Positions 1-11,424 are shown, numbered from the stretch's first letter. The stretch: DNA of 64,000 bases from Podospora pseudoanserina (GCF_035222485.1 NC_085925.1:2356001-2420000); one strand, 5' to 3'. The notes: generated by a model not told the origin, from the sequence alone. Program-made: numbers and translations.

Positions 1-19
1 AGGGGAGGTAGGGAGATGA

Positions 20-184
20 ATGTTGGGTGATGATGAGGAGGTGGACAGGGAGGAGGGGATTGAAGTGGGGCATATGGACTTTGAAGAGGAGGAAGAGGAG
101 GAGGAGATGGGTATTAAGAGGGTTGTAGTTAAGAGTGAGGAGGGGGGGGTGGTGGTTTTGAGTATGGACGATGAGGTGGACTGA
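20..184 (+). CDS. possible 3' end of an acidic protein gene
   Basis: An open frame of about 54 codons ends in TGA at 182-184. It is extremely acidic, with a run of eight Glu around the middle, and closes with Met-Asp-Asp-Glu-Val-Asp. Acidic tails like this are common at the C-terminus of fungal nuclear proteins. An in-frame stop lies just upstream at 17-19, so if this is coding it must be a terminal exon whose acceptor lies in the first few dozen bases, or simply purine-rich DNA. Nothing identifies a family. Confidence 0.25.
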   Translation: MLGDDEEVDREEGIEVGHMDFEEEEEEEEMGIKRVVVKSEEGGVVVLSMDDEVD

Positions 185-441
185 AATAAGAACGTGAGTT
201 TCCATTATGGGTGTCTTTGATATTACACAAGAAACCAATTAACGCTATAAGAGTTATTAAAGATAGATATTCGCACGATTCGCGGCTTAACGGCTTAACA
301 TACATTTACCTATCTTAATAACGAGGTATCCTCCCACCCCTCCCATCGCTCCGCTCCCTACTCTATCCCCTTCCATTTATTCTACTGGCCCTCCAACGGC
401 TAATACTAAAGCCTATCCCCCTTAAGCTCCTCACTCTTCAC

Positions 442-768
442 CTACAAAACGTAACTTATCGCCCCATTTAACTCCTTCACCTGACTCTCCAAACTCTCGA
501 TCCTAGCCTTCAAGCCCTCCCCCTTAACCCTTAACTTCTCCCCCTCCCTCTTTAAAGCCGCATTCTCCTTTTGCATGTCCATGAACACGGCGCGGTTCTG
601 GATGTTGATGGTGCTGATGTCGCTATTAACCTGACATTTGGCTTTGCGGAAGCGCTTGGACATGTGATACATGGTTTTGTAGGTAGATATTGCCCTGCGG
701 GAGTTCTCCCGATCCACGACGCGCGGACCGGGGGTGGTGGCGGCGGGAGCGGCAGCGGTGGCTTCCGG
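442..768 (-). pseudogene. coiled-coil gene fragment, family unknown
   Basis: The minus-strand frame runs from an Ala/Pro/Thr-rich stretch (about 768-720) into a basic segment rich in Lys and Arg and then a heptad-like coiled coil (about 590-450) with repeated Glu-Lys-Leu and Leu-Glu spacing. It ends in a stop at 442. No domain is recognisable. The layout (basic region then short coiled coil at the C-terminus) resembles the tail of fungal pogo-type transposases, but no catalytic part is visible, so this is only a suggestion. Upstream frames are interrupted, so I treat it as a relic or last exon. Confidence 0.25.
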
Positions 769-2086
769 TTAATATTGGCAAGGTATAGGCAGCATAAATC
801 TTTGATAGTACATAATGCTTCATATTGAGTGAGTGATTCCATGTCAGACAAGCCTTTCAAGTGAGGACCAGACATCCGGATAGGTGTATGACCAGTGTCT
901 CAGTTTGTGTTCGTCCAACTCTTGTTTGAATTCAAGTGTGGCTGACATCGGGATTTTGAAATGGCTTGAGCAAGAATGCAAGGAGACAGAAATGTAGTAT
1001 TATCATGAGGGAAAATTTACAACCGGGGCAGCAGGAAGATCGGCCGCGGTGGGAGCGGCAGCAGGAGCGGCACCAACGGGCACGGCAGCGGGGGCAGACA
1101 AGCCAGCATCAGCAGCGAGCGTCTGGCGAGCGCCCTTCTTCGCCCGTCAGGTCGCATTCCTTCGCGCGAACCATTTTTGATTTGATCGACTGTAAACGCT
1201 CAGATCAGTAAATATCCCGATCAAAGTCTCCAAAAGATTGAAAGCTTACTTGTTTGTGATTAAAAATAAAAATAAAATTAAAATTAAAATTAAAAAAAAA
1301 CGTCACGGGCTCTTTTGCTGCTGTTCTGGCTGCGGCTTGTGGTGTTTTGAAGAAATTGGGGACCACAGCAAAAGAGTTCCTGGCGACAGGTATTACCATT
1401 CAGTTGCGCTGGGGCAGCGAGGAAGGTGGTGGGGTACGAGCTGTTGAAGTTGTTGCTTTTCCTCGAGGTATCCCTCGTGCTTTCTTTCCTATCTAACCAG
1501 GAGCTATCTTTTCAACCAGATAGCTGGTCGGACTGGCTCGCTGAGACAAAAGCTGGGATGAGAGGGAAAGGGGGTTGAATGATTTCTTCTTTGCACCTGT
1601 TTGTATTTGAAATGCCTATTGAGCGATCTGAAGAACCAGACAAAGACTGGTGATGGGAGCTTTTGAGGCGAGAGCCATATTGCAGGTGTAACTGAAATCG
1701 ACATCTCGGCTTGGATCGAAGCTTTCGTCGGGTTAGTTCATCGAGTCCAGCATCACCCAAAAGTCTATACCTTTTCCTTTTCCCACCCGACGTGTGCAAT
1801 TCAAAGCGATGTATATTGGAATACTCCCTGTCGACTCTTTCGCTTTGGCAGGGTGAAAGCTGAAGTCACGGATGTATTGCTTCTCACTGGCGTATAAAGA
1901 AATAATAAAGTCAGAAGTATTATTGTTACTGATGCCTGTGATGCAGTGCGGGAAACACGGCCAATCAGGCCTGACTGAACCGCTAAAGTACTCAGACAAA
2001 CCAAAACCCTATGACAGAAAAAGAAACCACCGCCCTGTCCTTACCATCCAACACTGCCTCTCTCTGGTCAAAGGCCCCTGTCCTGA
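769..2086. other. gene-poor stretch with an A/T microsatellite
   Basis: No frame here has convincing coding character; all open frames are short and unlike known proteins. At about 1257-1302 there is a simple A-rich tract built from AAAAT and AAAATT units. The stretch otherwise looks like ordinary intergenic DNA downstream of the helicase gene. Confidence 0.5.
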
Positions 2087-4420
2087 TCATTCAAACTCGA
2101 TCCATTGTGTCTCCTCCATAAACCTCTGCACTTGCAGATCCCCTTGCAAAGCTCTCTCCAACACCTCTTTAACTGACTCCTTGTCACCCTCGATCTTGAG
2201 TCCGTCAAGAGTCTTGGCCCGAGAGAGGGCCACATACACCTGCTTGTCCTCAAAAACGTTCTCGAGATTGATAACGACACGCTCCAGTGTCATGCCCTGC
2301 GCCTTGTGAATGGTAAGGGCATACCCAGCCATGAGTGGGATCTGTGCCCGCCAAACAGAAGAGTACGGGGCAGGATCCCCCACCTCGTTGACCAGGCATT
2401 CCGGAAGAATGGTGCGCTCAATCCCGTTCTGGAAGCGAACCACGGGCAACGCGATCATGCGGGGCTCCTCGGAGTTGAGGTTACGGCTTGCAAAAGTGCC
2501 GATTGCTTCTTTCTGAGTGTAGGTAAGTCCCGGTCTGCCTTCGAGCGTTCTCATCAAGGACCCAACACTGTGAGATTCGAAGTCGACAATGATGCCCTGG
2601 CTACCGTTGCAAAGACCCTCGCGCAGATTCAGATTGACGAGCAACAGAACTGACATGTCTTTCTTGAGCTTGAGAACCTTTTCAAACCGGTGATTGTCGT
2701 CTCCAAAGTTGATTACTCTGTGGTTCCTGTCATCCCCATTTTGTTCGAGGGCGTATTTATACTCCAGGTATCGATGGTTTTCTTGTATGTGGCGACCATC
2801 AGAACATTTGTACGAGAACTCTGGGTCTGGAAGCTTCTTAAAGGCCCTCTCATTTGTCTCGTAAACCTCTTCTCTTGTCGGCATCAAACGGACGGCGTCT
2901 TCGGTGCTGGACTCATGGTTCATTAGAATATCAATGTCGGCTTGGCTGAAGGCAATGCCGGTTCGGCACTTTTCCAGCAAAGCTCTGAATTCTTCGTCTC
3001 GTTGGCGGTGTATCGTCTTGAGGTGAACATAGTTGAAGTTGCACTTCTGCCATGCTGCGCTGGAGAATGCGAACTGATCCTCAAGTCTGAACTGGCTCTG
3101 GCAACAGGCTCGATTGGCGCAAGTCTTGGTCGTGCTGAGCTCAAAGCCACACGTAACACAGTGTTTGAACGGCTTTATCGGTGGAAGCTGGCAAAAGTCC
3201 CCCGTCACGATAAGTTGAATGCCCCCAAATGGTAACGATGCAGGGTCTGGCCCTGTGTGCCGGCCTTCTTCGGGGTCCCTTTTCCTAACGAACCTCAGCG
3301 CGCTATCCATTCTCTCAAAGAAGTTGCTCTCCACCATGCTGATCTCGTCGATAATAAGAGTGTGGACCCGACGGAGAGCTTTTCGAACTCTTTCATTGGC
3401 CTTTGTTACCCCGCATAGCTTGTCCAATGGCATCTTGTTAAAGTCCGGAGCCCAGCCCATGAAGGTCCAGGTGGTTGAGCCATTGATGGCCAAGGCGACA
3501 AGGCCAGTTGGGGCAATGACTTTGACCACTTTGCCTTGTGCCTTTAGTCGCCGCTTAATCTCGTGCAGAACAGTTGACTTGCCACAGCCAGCAGATCCGG
3601 TGTAGAAGATGTTTCTGCCTTGCTCCGCCAGTTTCACAACTGCTTCTTGTTCCCGGCACAGGGGAGGTCTTTCCTCCAGCATTGGCTCTGGTCCTGGGGT
3701 TGGCTCTTGCGGCTCTTGAGAATTGCTTGATAGCTGCTGGGGGGAGACTTCATTGGGAACTTGATGCGGCGGAACAGAAACATGAGAACCCACCACACTG
3801 TTGTACTCTCGTCTCCGGCGCTCCGCCTCGACCAACTCGTAAATGGGCCACTGTGTCCCGGACCTGGGGTCGAAGTCATCAAGGCTTTGTTTTAATTGTT
3901 GATATTTGCTGACACAGTCTTTGATGGCCTGGTTCCGACTTGGGTCGACGAAAGGATCTAGGTAAAGGTCGGGTTCCGGGAGAAAATCGTGTTGAACCAG
4001 CGGAAGAGGCTCATATGTCCGTGACTTTGGTTGCAGGACATGATCGAGCATTTTCCAGCCAGCTGCCAAGCGGGTGTACTCTCTCCTGTGCTCAGCTTCA
4101 AGAGTCAGAAGACGAATGACATGCTGAGAATCCAGGTCGGCATCCTCAATATTGTCGATCTGCCTGCGGATCCTCCGCCATTTCTCTGCCGCATTCGAAG
4201 CTTGTGGGGTAAGGGGACGATTCCATGGGTCAAATTCAACGGGTGCCGGTCGACCATTGCGTCCATGACTTGCATCGGGGCTGGCCCTTCTCTTCCTGCT
4301 CATTGTGATGCTTTGATGAATCTCGCGTGTCGCTTGGGCGTGTTTTGCTGTCGTTCGGATAGCGACCGTGGTCTGGCTGGAAAAAGAAAGTGTGCGGTTG
4401 GACAAGGGGAGAAATGACAT
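2087..4420 (-). CDS. PIF1-family ATP-dependent DNA helicase
   Basis: Single-exon frame of 777 residues. Superfamily 1B helicase motifs occur in order: Walker A TGSAGCGKST (about 274-283), Walker B LIIDEIS (about 355-361), TGDFCQLPP (about 406-414), a motif starting IHRQRD (about 470), AGYALTIHKAQGMTLE near the C-terminus (motif V) and VYVALSRAKTLDGL (motif VI). A Cys cluster (about C421, C424, C434, C439-C440) sits between motif III and IV and could bind zinc. PIF1 enzymes unwind DNA 5'-3' and act in replication, telomere and mitochondrial DNA maintenance. Residues 1-250 are charged and unlike the core. Translation may start at 4420 or at a second Met-Ser-Arg-Lys-Arg (residue 40, about 4303), which has the more typical basic, nuclear-type start. 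No Rep or Helitron domain is visible, so it is read as a stand-alone gene. Confidence 0.88.
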   Translation of the reverse strand: MSFLPLSNRTLSFSSQTTVAIRTTAKHAQATREIHQSITMSRKRRASPDASHGRNGRPAPVEFDPWNRPLTPQASNAAEKWRRIRRQIDNIEDADLDSQHVIRLLTLEAEHRREYTRLAAGWKMLDHVLQPKSRTYEPLPLVQHDFLPEPDLYLDPFVDPSRNQAIKDCVSKYQQLKQSLDDFDPRSGTQWPIYELVEAERRRREYNSVVGSHVSVPPHQVPNEVSPQQLSSNSQEPQEPTPGPEPMLEERPPLCREQEAVVKLAEQGRNIFYTGSAGCGKSTVLHEIKRRLKAQGKVVKVIAPTGLVALAINGSTTWTFMGWAPDFNKMPLDKLCGVTKANERVRKALRRVHTLIIDEISMVESNFFERMDSALRFVRKRDPEEGRHTGPDPASLPFGGIQLIVTGDFCQLPPIKPFKHCVTCGFELSTTKTCANRACCQSQFRLEDQFAFSSAAWQKCNFNYVHLKTIHRQRDEEFRALLEKCRTGIAFSQADIDILMNHESSTEDAVRLMPTREEVYETNERAFKKLPDPEFSYKCSDGRHIQENHRYLEYKYALEQNGDDRNHRVINFGDDNHRFEKVLKLKKDMSVLLLVNLNLREGLCNGSQGIIVDFESHSVGSLMRTLEGRPGLTYTQKEAIGTFASRNLNSEEPRMIALPVVRFQNGIERTILPECLVNEVGDPAPYSSVWRAQIPLMAGYALTIHKAQGMTLERVVINLENVFEDKQVYVALSRAKTLDGLKIEGDKESVKEVLERALQGDLQVQRFMEETQWIEFE

Positions 4421-4559
4421 TGTGGACTCCTATCAAATCGTATATGGGGTGCGAAAAGGTGTTAATTCTGTTGTTTTCACGAGGGTGAGTTGCCCAGTTG
4501 GCTGGAAAAGGCCGAACCCAGCGGCTCAGGTCTCACTCCCAAGATATTAATTCCTTAAC

Positions 4560-5428
4560 AGTGGGCCTCATTGACTATTCTGTTAACTCCCAGTGAATTT
4601 CTTGTGGGGCATTGCACGTGAATGCTACCACGATTAGCGCCTTGGCATAACTTTATTTTAACGTCTCTCCAATATACATATAAGTATATATCGGGCAACT
4701 CTCTGATCCATTACCGGCACTATTTCCACCTCTTTAGACACACCCATCAGGAAGCATAATGGTCAGCGGGGGCCATTAGTGAACCACAGCGGAAACCTAT
4801 ATATATTATATTTATCTATGATCCTTAGAGTCGACGAAGTCTTTAGACCTAATAGGTATATTAAAGACATATATTCAATGGGATTCTGATTTGCAGCCGG
4901 TGCTAATTAGGATAGAAGCTTTCTTTTTAATTGCCCTTATTCCTTCTTTCACTTTCTTTTAAGTTCGGATGGGTTGATTTGTAATGATATGTTTTACCTG
5001 GTAATGGGATACCTTATCTTGGAGAAAACCCGCGAATTGCATCAGTTTCTATAAGAAATTTACTATAGAGTTTGCTTCTTCGGTATATATTCTCTTTAAG
5101 CAACGGTATTTCTATAATCCGGTTACACCGCCCATAAGGTGCTCGACTTTTCCTTTTGCTATATTGGGTATAAGAGGATTATCCTTCTTTAGTAACCAAA
5201 GAAGGATGTCTGAAGCTAAAAGGCTTAGCTAATCTCAACGAGTAGTAATAGAGGTACGTCCCGTTAGCTGGAGCTCAGAAGCATTAAACGACACTTAGGT
5301 AAAAGATTATAGGGTCTGGTTTCTTAAGTAAGGTCTTTATATTAAAAGAATAACCCTGAAGTCGTTCTGGCTAGCAGATATAGAGACTTCGAACAGCCGT
5401 TAGGCTAAAGGTTCTATTATTGGAAGGT
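4560..5428. repeat. AT-rich decayed stretch, probable RIP-affected repeat
   Basis: A clear drop in GC with many TATA and TTAA steps and stops in all frames. It contains a perfect 10-bp inverted repeat (5181-5190 and 5198-5207, 7-bp loop). No terminal repeats or coding remnant could be recognised. The look is that of a repeat mutated by repeat-induced point mutation; this is inferred from composition only. Confidence 0.4.
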
Positions 5429-7156
5429 TCATATTGGTAGTTCATCTTTCCCCCCTACATTACTAATATCATCACTCATTGCTCTATCCAGGGCTTCCGT
5501 CATGACCCTTCTCGGAGCTGCTCTTGAAAGATAGGTCCGTGTGACTCTCAGCAGTCCAGCTGAAGGAGCAACATAACCATCCTCACTACCCCAACCACAC
5601 CAAGAGCAACCTGGAATAGAAACATGTCCAATGACCTGAAGGTGGTCAATTCGAGCAAATGTGAAGTTGCAAGCGTGCACAGACCATCTACGTGGGGGTG
5701 TTATGTTGTATGTGTAATTTTTGTAGGGGGGTGGATGTGTGGGGAGAAAAGGGGGATATATACTCGACTTTCTTCCCACCAAATTCCCAACTCTTCCCTC
5801 TTCTCTTTTCTCAGCTCTCGTCACAATACCTATCTTTGCGTTTTGCCGCCCTTTTTTTCTGTTCCATTTTTTCTTCTTTTTCGGAAAAGAATCCCGCGCT
5901 GCCTGCTCGTCCGCAATAACCCAGCCCAACTGACACAAGCGTTCTTCCGAACGCCCAGACTTGGTAAGTCGCTTCCGCATCCTTTCCCCTCTGTCATGTG
6001 AGCCATTTCTCCTGCAAGAACCTCTCGGTTCCGGGGAAGTTTTCCGTGATAAGCTGCTTTGTCTCACTGGGATCACATCGTTGAACTGTTGGCTTCGCCC
6101 GACCAGAACGATGCTGATCTCGTTCAAAGTTGGAAGGTGATGGCCACCCAGGAGCCGCACTTGTGTTGGATTCGTGTGTCTGGTTCCAAGAGACCTCAGT
6201 CGCCTCACACAACGCCCCTGATGATAGGGAAGTGGTTCCACGGTCTCGCCGCCTAGATATCCTAGTTGCCGGTGCCCGGAGGGCCAAGAAGAGGTTCAGA
6301 TTTGGAGGGTGCGCTGTCAGGTGCAGAGTAATGATAGTGGAGTCACTTGCATGGCAGCTTGGAAACCGACTTACTCAGCCTTTATGCAGATTCGTAATTG
6401 ATGACTGGGTGAGCAGAACCTCTTCGAGCATTTCCAATTTCGCCCGCCGACGTGCCGCGTACAAATGTCATCAGCACGTAGGTTTGTCTCCAATGTATCC
6501 TCCATCTGATAGACACCAAAGCTCCAGAACCGAGTACAGGATACGAAGAAGTAGCAGCGCCGGATATATCAGCACTCATCTTGAATCTGTTTTTGTGTCT
6601 TTTGGCTACTTCATCAAACCTCAAACCTCACAGTTACCACTTGCTGGACATATGCTGGGATAAATATCTATTCGTCTGCAGGCGTTTCTTGAGTATTGGC
6701 TCCATCGTTTATACATGCCACACCATAAAGCTGGGATGCTATACATGCGCCACGCTAAAACGGCCAAGATTAACATTGACGCTCCCGCAAAACGTTGCTA
6801 CAAATTTGTGGGCTTCAGTTCATCTTGATCAGAATGTCAAGAGTGTCACCTGACAGCTTTTCATTGCGTATCAATGTCTCAGCTGAAAACACTTAGTTTC
6901 TGTTCAAACAAAGAGTTACATCCAACGGAGACTTCTCATCAATGCGTCCAAGCTGGGATCTACCTCCTATATCCTAAAATCTCCTTCACCAGTCCACCTG
7001 ACCTGCCAACACTTTTTCAATTCCAACGCAAAATCGACCACGCGAAAATAACTATTCAATTGACTCCCTAAATATCATACATCTACCACCAAACCCACAA
7101 CAACAAATCCCACATCAATCTACTATCTTACCTCCCCCCGACCCACAATAACCAAT
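5429..7156. other. gene-poor stretch with pyrimidine-rich tracts
   Basis: Contains CT-rich runs (about 5760-5890) like those in fungal promoters. No frame has a recognisable domain. The longest frame (5429-6241, minus) has low-complexity Lys runs antisense to the CT tract. I see no gene here that I can defend. Confidence 0.45.
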
Positions 7157-7535
7157 CTAATTCGACCTCTTCTTCGTCCCCCCAAGAACATCCTGCACGG
7201 TACCCCCAATAGCCCCCTTATCAGTAAACTGCTTCCCAATCATCCCCTCGCTATGCAGCGGTCCACCAATGTTTTGACCAATGCTCCCGATAACGCCGTC
7301 CTCTGCTCAATTCATCACCAGTCAGTTCTCCCCTTTCTATCTATCTTGCAGTGAAGCACTGACCGGTAAACTGCTTCCCAATTGCGCCCTCGGAATCAAA
7401 AACCTTGGGCTTGTCCTCACCCAACCCTGCTGTTGCGCCTGTGGTGACGGAGCCGACCTTTCCGCCGGTGGCCTTGGCGCCTGTGTGGGAGTTTTGGGGG
7501 ACTTTGCCTGAGGAGCCGAGGCCGGAGGGGTTCAT
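7157..7535 (-). CDS. small conserved fungal protein with repeated GKQFT motif
   Basis: Two exons, 7364-7535 and 7157-7302, separated by a 61-bp GT-AG intron (7303-7363), give 105 residues beginning Met-Asn-Pro-Ser-Gly. The splice joins the frame cleanly at Thr-Glu-Asp-Gly. The protein is rich in Gly, Ser and Thr and carries the motif GAIGKQFT before the intron and GMIGKQFT after it, followed by GAIGGTVQDVLGG and a basic tail KKRSN. No signal peptide or membrane segment. It resembles small uncharacterised ascomycete proteins; the function is unknown. Because exon 2 is only 48 codons the gene is easily missed, but the repeat across the intron and the clean junction argue that it is real. Confidence 0.72.
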
Positions 7536-8035
7536 TTTTGGTTGATTGCGGGGGTTCAAGTGATGTTGTGTTGAGATGCAAATATGATTGAAAATTGGAG
7601 GGAAAAAAATCAATGCTGTGAAGGGGATGAAAGAATGTTATATAGGTATGTGGTGGCCATTGTTGCTACCTGTTGTTTGGGGTCCAAAAGTGGTGACATA
7701 ATAGGGGTTGAGCTGGGTGGGTTGGTGTGGTGATGTCATCATGTCGATGCGCCATATGTCATTGTTTCCCCCTGGGCCGCCGCGCCGGAGATAAGCCCGG
7801 ATAGATCCTGGGCGGGTTCAAAGAGGGATTAAAGGGTCGGGATGGATAGCGAGTTCTTTTCTGACATGGTGGCGTCAAATCTGGTTGAACTGTTGTCTTT
7901 TGCACAAGGGGGGGTTGGTGCAGAGATTAGGGCCTACAAATGTGCATTGTTAGGCAGGCATTACCAGTACATAGGCAACTTCCACAAAAGCCGCCTTAAC
8001 CCCTTCCCTTCAGATACGTCCCGCTTATTCCCTCC

Positions 8036-8958
8036 TCACTCCCCCTCAGAAACTCCCTCCAACCCGGCCAGCTTCACCCCCCACTCCTCCGTCTCCTCCC
8101 TCTTCATAAACCTCCCCATCACCCTCACCGCCAACCCAGTCGTAACAAACGGATCCTCGCCCTTCTCCCTCTCAACCTTCTCGTCACTCACCTCCTCAAA
8201 CCTTATCTCCCTCCCCGTCACCCTCCCCAGTATCTCCATCACCTTTTCCGGCGTTAACTCCTCCCCAACAATTTTTACCTCCATCCCCTTCAGCCTCCCC
8301 ACCGGATCTTTAAACGACTCCACGGAAAACTTGGCAATATCCACAGTAGCAACAAAAGGCAGTTTCACTCCCCTTTTGAAAGGCATCCTCCAGACACCGG
8401 TTTTCTTTCAGCCCGGGGTACATCCCCACCTTTGGCTCAAGGAAATTCTCCATGAAGTTCGCGCCTCGCAGGATCGTCCAGCTGTCCCAGTCCCCAAGCT
8501 TGATTTCATTCTCGATGGCTTGCTTAGACTTGAGGCTGGCGACTATGACAGGGCTGCTGTCTCTGTCGACGTCGAAGTACTCTTTCAACGAGGACAGAGC
8601 GGCGGCGCTGGAGTAGACGATTTGTTTGATGCCGGCGGATATGGCGAGGGAGAGGATGTTTCTTACTTGGGTGAGTTCGTGGGTGGGGTTGGAGGGGTCG
8701 ATGGTGAGGTTGAGGAAGAGGGCGGTGCAGGATTGGAGGGCGGAGGAGAGGGAGGGGAGGTCGTCCCATGACCCCTGGGTGAGGGTGACGCCGAGGAAGG
8801 AGAGGGTGGTTGTTGCGGGGGAGGTGAGAGAGCGGACTGTGGCGTGGACGGGGCCAAGGGGGGGATTGGGAGCGGAGGAGACCAGCGAGGTTCAGGCCCT
8901 GGGATCCGGTGGCAGAGGTGAGGAATATGGTTGGATCTTGGGGGTTGGTGGTGGTCAT
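8036..8958 (-). pseudogene. NmrA-like NAD(P)-binding reductase gene with two frame breaks
   Basis: Start Met-Thr-Thr-Thr at 8958, then IFLTSATGSQG, the N-terminal dinucleotide-binding glycine motif of the NmrA-like/atypical SDR family. Later segments such as VHATVRS, IKQIVYSSAA, WTILRGANFMENF, VATVDIAKF and VEILGRVTGR-like text follow in the expected order but in three frames. Two one-base differences account for everything: one in a 7-G run at 8858-8864 and one in a 4-T run at 8401-8404. Both lie in homopolymers, so assembly error is as likely as true decay. Without them the protein would be about 306 residues, the usual size. NmrA-like proteins sense or use NAD(P); several act in nitrogen regulation or as reductases. 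An upstream in-frame Met at 9012 is an alternative start. Confidence 0.7.
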
Positions 8959-9554
8959 GTTGATTTTGGGGGGTTGGGTGAGAGTGTGGCTTAGACGAGA
9001 GAGGGGGATCATCTGGAAGTGAGACGGTGGTTAGTTGGCTGTCATGGCAGTCATGGTGGGCGGGGAAGGTCAACTTATACTCTTGTCATGTTCTTATCTT
9101 TGCGGCTTGCCGCCCTGGATGGCATGATGGCGGCATGAGATGGTACCTTCACACCCAGAGAGTGTCTTGCTTCGTTCAATTTGACGTTTCCAGTGTTTTT
9201 GCAACACCAACAGGCAGTCAATGCCGGACCGATATGAGGTAGCACTATGCTTACACCGTGAGTAGACGACATTCCATTAGCCAGTCACAAGTTCCGCAGC
9301 GGCGGAAATCCGCCAGTTCTGCTGATAACAGCATGAGGACTGATAAACGCCACCGCAGCTCGTTCTACACCTCTTCAACTCGACGCCAAGTGGACAGCTC
9401 CCCAACCTCTGGCATAACTGCGCCGTTCACCCCATCCCCACGACTGTGGCAGTAGAGTCTCTTTTTGCCCGTTTTGCCTGGACCATTTTAAGCCCCCGTG
9501 TTTTCGATATATTCCTCCCCTCGACGTTTGTACAGAGGCGCCTGCTTCTCTAGA

Positions 9555-9880
9555 GTCACGAGAAGGGTAAATGGGAGACCGAAGAGGTTAGCCCTGAGCT
9601 GTGCAGGCAGATGTGGAAGAATGCTAGGTCGCGCTCTCCTAGGAAGAGAAGCGCACCGAGGTCCGACGATGCCGCTGATGAAATACTAGTAATGGAAAGC
9701 CCTAGTCCACATGATAGCGGCTGCTTTGGAAGGAATACCCTGGAGAACGATGACTGTTATAATGACGAGTTCGTTTATGCTAAGCAATATCAGGGGGAGC
9801 GTTTGGGGCGGCTACGGAAGCGGAAGCGTAGCTCCGAGGAGCTTGGTGATGTTGAGAGCTCATTTGCTACAGCAGTCTAG
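9555..9880 (+). CDS. possible terminal exon of an unknown protein
   Basis: An open frame begins right after a plausible acceptor (TCTCTAG ending at about 9553) and runs about 107 codons to a stop at 9878-9880. It is charged, with Arg-Ser-rich and Glu/Asp-rich patches and a basic cluster RLRKRKRSSEELG near the end. No domain is recognisable and no upstream exon was found. It could be a gene relic in this decaying region. Confidence 0.25.
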
Positions 9881-10145
9881 GAGCTTGGCCACTAAGATAT
9901 AAGCTCCGATCCATACTCATTTTGAGGACCAGCCTTGTCTGTCAAAGCTTTCAAATGTCAATCTCAATTGGAGTTTTCGCTGACAGTCCCTGTTCCTTCC
10001 TCCTCCTCTTTTGTAAACCCTGCACTTTGACCTCCAAGTTAAGTCTTCCAGGTTGAGGTCACTTTTATTCTCAAATGCCCGTTACCCCCTCTCGACTATC
10101 CGTTTAATTACCCTCTATTTTATATTTTTAAATAGTATAGTAAGG
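9881..10145. other. non-coding stretch ahead of LTR copy 1
   Basis: No open frame of interest. The last 40 bases before the LTR fossil are strongly AT-rich. Confidence 0.4.
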
Positions 10146-10548
10146 TGTCACGATTCAGAAGAAGCGGGGACGCCAGGACTAGTGGGACTGGAGCGGGCGG
10201 TCAAGTGGGGCCTCCGGGGCAGGAAATAGCACGGGCCAGAAGATCTAGGATTTGGAAGGTTGATCCATGGATCTAGAGATTCAGAGCTAGATCCAGAGGA
10301 TCTAGGAAATAAGAGATAGATCCAGGTACGGAGGTACTTGGAGCCCTAGGTCTATATACGCGGAGGAACTGGCCGGTTAGATAGACAGTTCCGCAGTATA
10401 CAATTCAAGTCACAGTTGTTTGTATCTAGACTATTGTGATTAAGACAAGCCACTTATTGTACACTGTTTAGCTGTACCTAACCAGGATTGTTCAGAAGTG
10501 CCTTCGACTAGTATCCCTTTCAGAGGTTCTAGAGAGAGGTTCGTCACA
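10146..10548 (+). mobile_element. solo LTR-like fossil, copy 1 (403 bp)
   Basis: Begins TGTCACGA and ends TCGTCACA, so the two ends form a short inverted repeat with TG...CA termini as in LTR retroelements. It is 403 bp long, the same length as copy 3 (42011-42413), which is its diverged reverse-oriented relative. Shared internal blocks include a GGAGGAACT...AGTTCCGCAGTA hairpin region and a segment with TTGTACACTGTTTAGCTG. No internal retroelement genes adjoin it, so it reads as a solo LTR. No clear target-site duplication is visible. The family (Ty3 or Ty1) cannot be told from the LTR alone; it is old and diverged. Confidence 0.6.
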
Positions 10549-11424
10549 TGTTATAAGAGGAGAAGGCCGGTTTAAGGAAGCTGAACATTACTTTAAACTT
10601 TACTTAAAGTCGCCCAGACTCTCCGAGTCTAACCGGCTCCTGATATTATCTAATTTAACTGACTTTAACTACGAACTTAAGTACCGGTACACTTAATATT
10701 ATAGGGAGAATTTAGGGCCGAGGTCTAGCTCTTTTTTTTTCCCCTAGTTAGGTAATAACTTATAGAAAAAATATAAGCTTTTTTAAGTTATGAGCCTTCG
10801 AAAGGATACCGACGGATACTACTCTCCTTGGTCGAGATAGGGATGAGGTTAGGGTATAAAAAAGAAGCCCGTCATAATGTCGATCAACTTCTATACACAT
10901 ATAGAAGCCTGATCGCACCAGATATCGTCGATCGACTGAGACACGTCAGGGCGATTATAGTTACCGCGCGCGTTTCCAGTCTTGAGAATGCTGAGAAGCT
11001 CTAGGCGGATACTTTACACCAAAATACCTTCCTTAATTCTTTAGAGGAGGAGGTTTTACATGCGGCGTAATCTACATGTATATATCCTTGGGGCAATACA
11101 AGCTTGGAAATCGCAATGAAGGTAGATAATATCTGGAACGTGCTCAGAGGGTCTTTAGGAAAAATGGAAGGCAATTCTTGATACCAGGGGTTGGGACCTA
11201 TTTACTTGATTTTATCGTTAAGGAGATAGATAATTTGAATGGGTGGAATTGCGGGATCTAAAATCCTCTACTTCTTTCATAGTTATGATAATGCCTTGGG
11301 TGAAAAGTCTCTATTACGAGGTTTCTCTTACCTGGGCTCGATGCCTAGAAAGAGAACGCGATAGACGGCGCGGCGCTTCGAAGACAAGGAGAAACTCGAT
11401 CCCGTCAGGTAAATCACCGAGGGG
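10549..11424. repeat. AT-rich decayed DNA
   Basis: Stops in every frame, many TTAA and TATA steps, and no recognisable coding blocks. Probably repeat-derived sequence altered by RIP; inferred from composition. Confidence 0.35.

Noticed and set aside
2087-4420. Helitron origin for the PIF1-like helicase
   Set aside because: No Rep/HUH nuclease domain, no typical Helitron ends, and a single clean host-like frame.
5429-6241. 270-codon minus-strand open frame
   Set aside because: Low-complexity Lys-rich segment antisense to a CT tract, no domain, odd composition throughout; likely a chance open frame.
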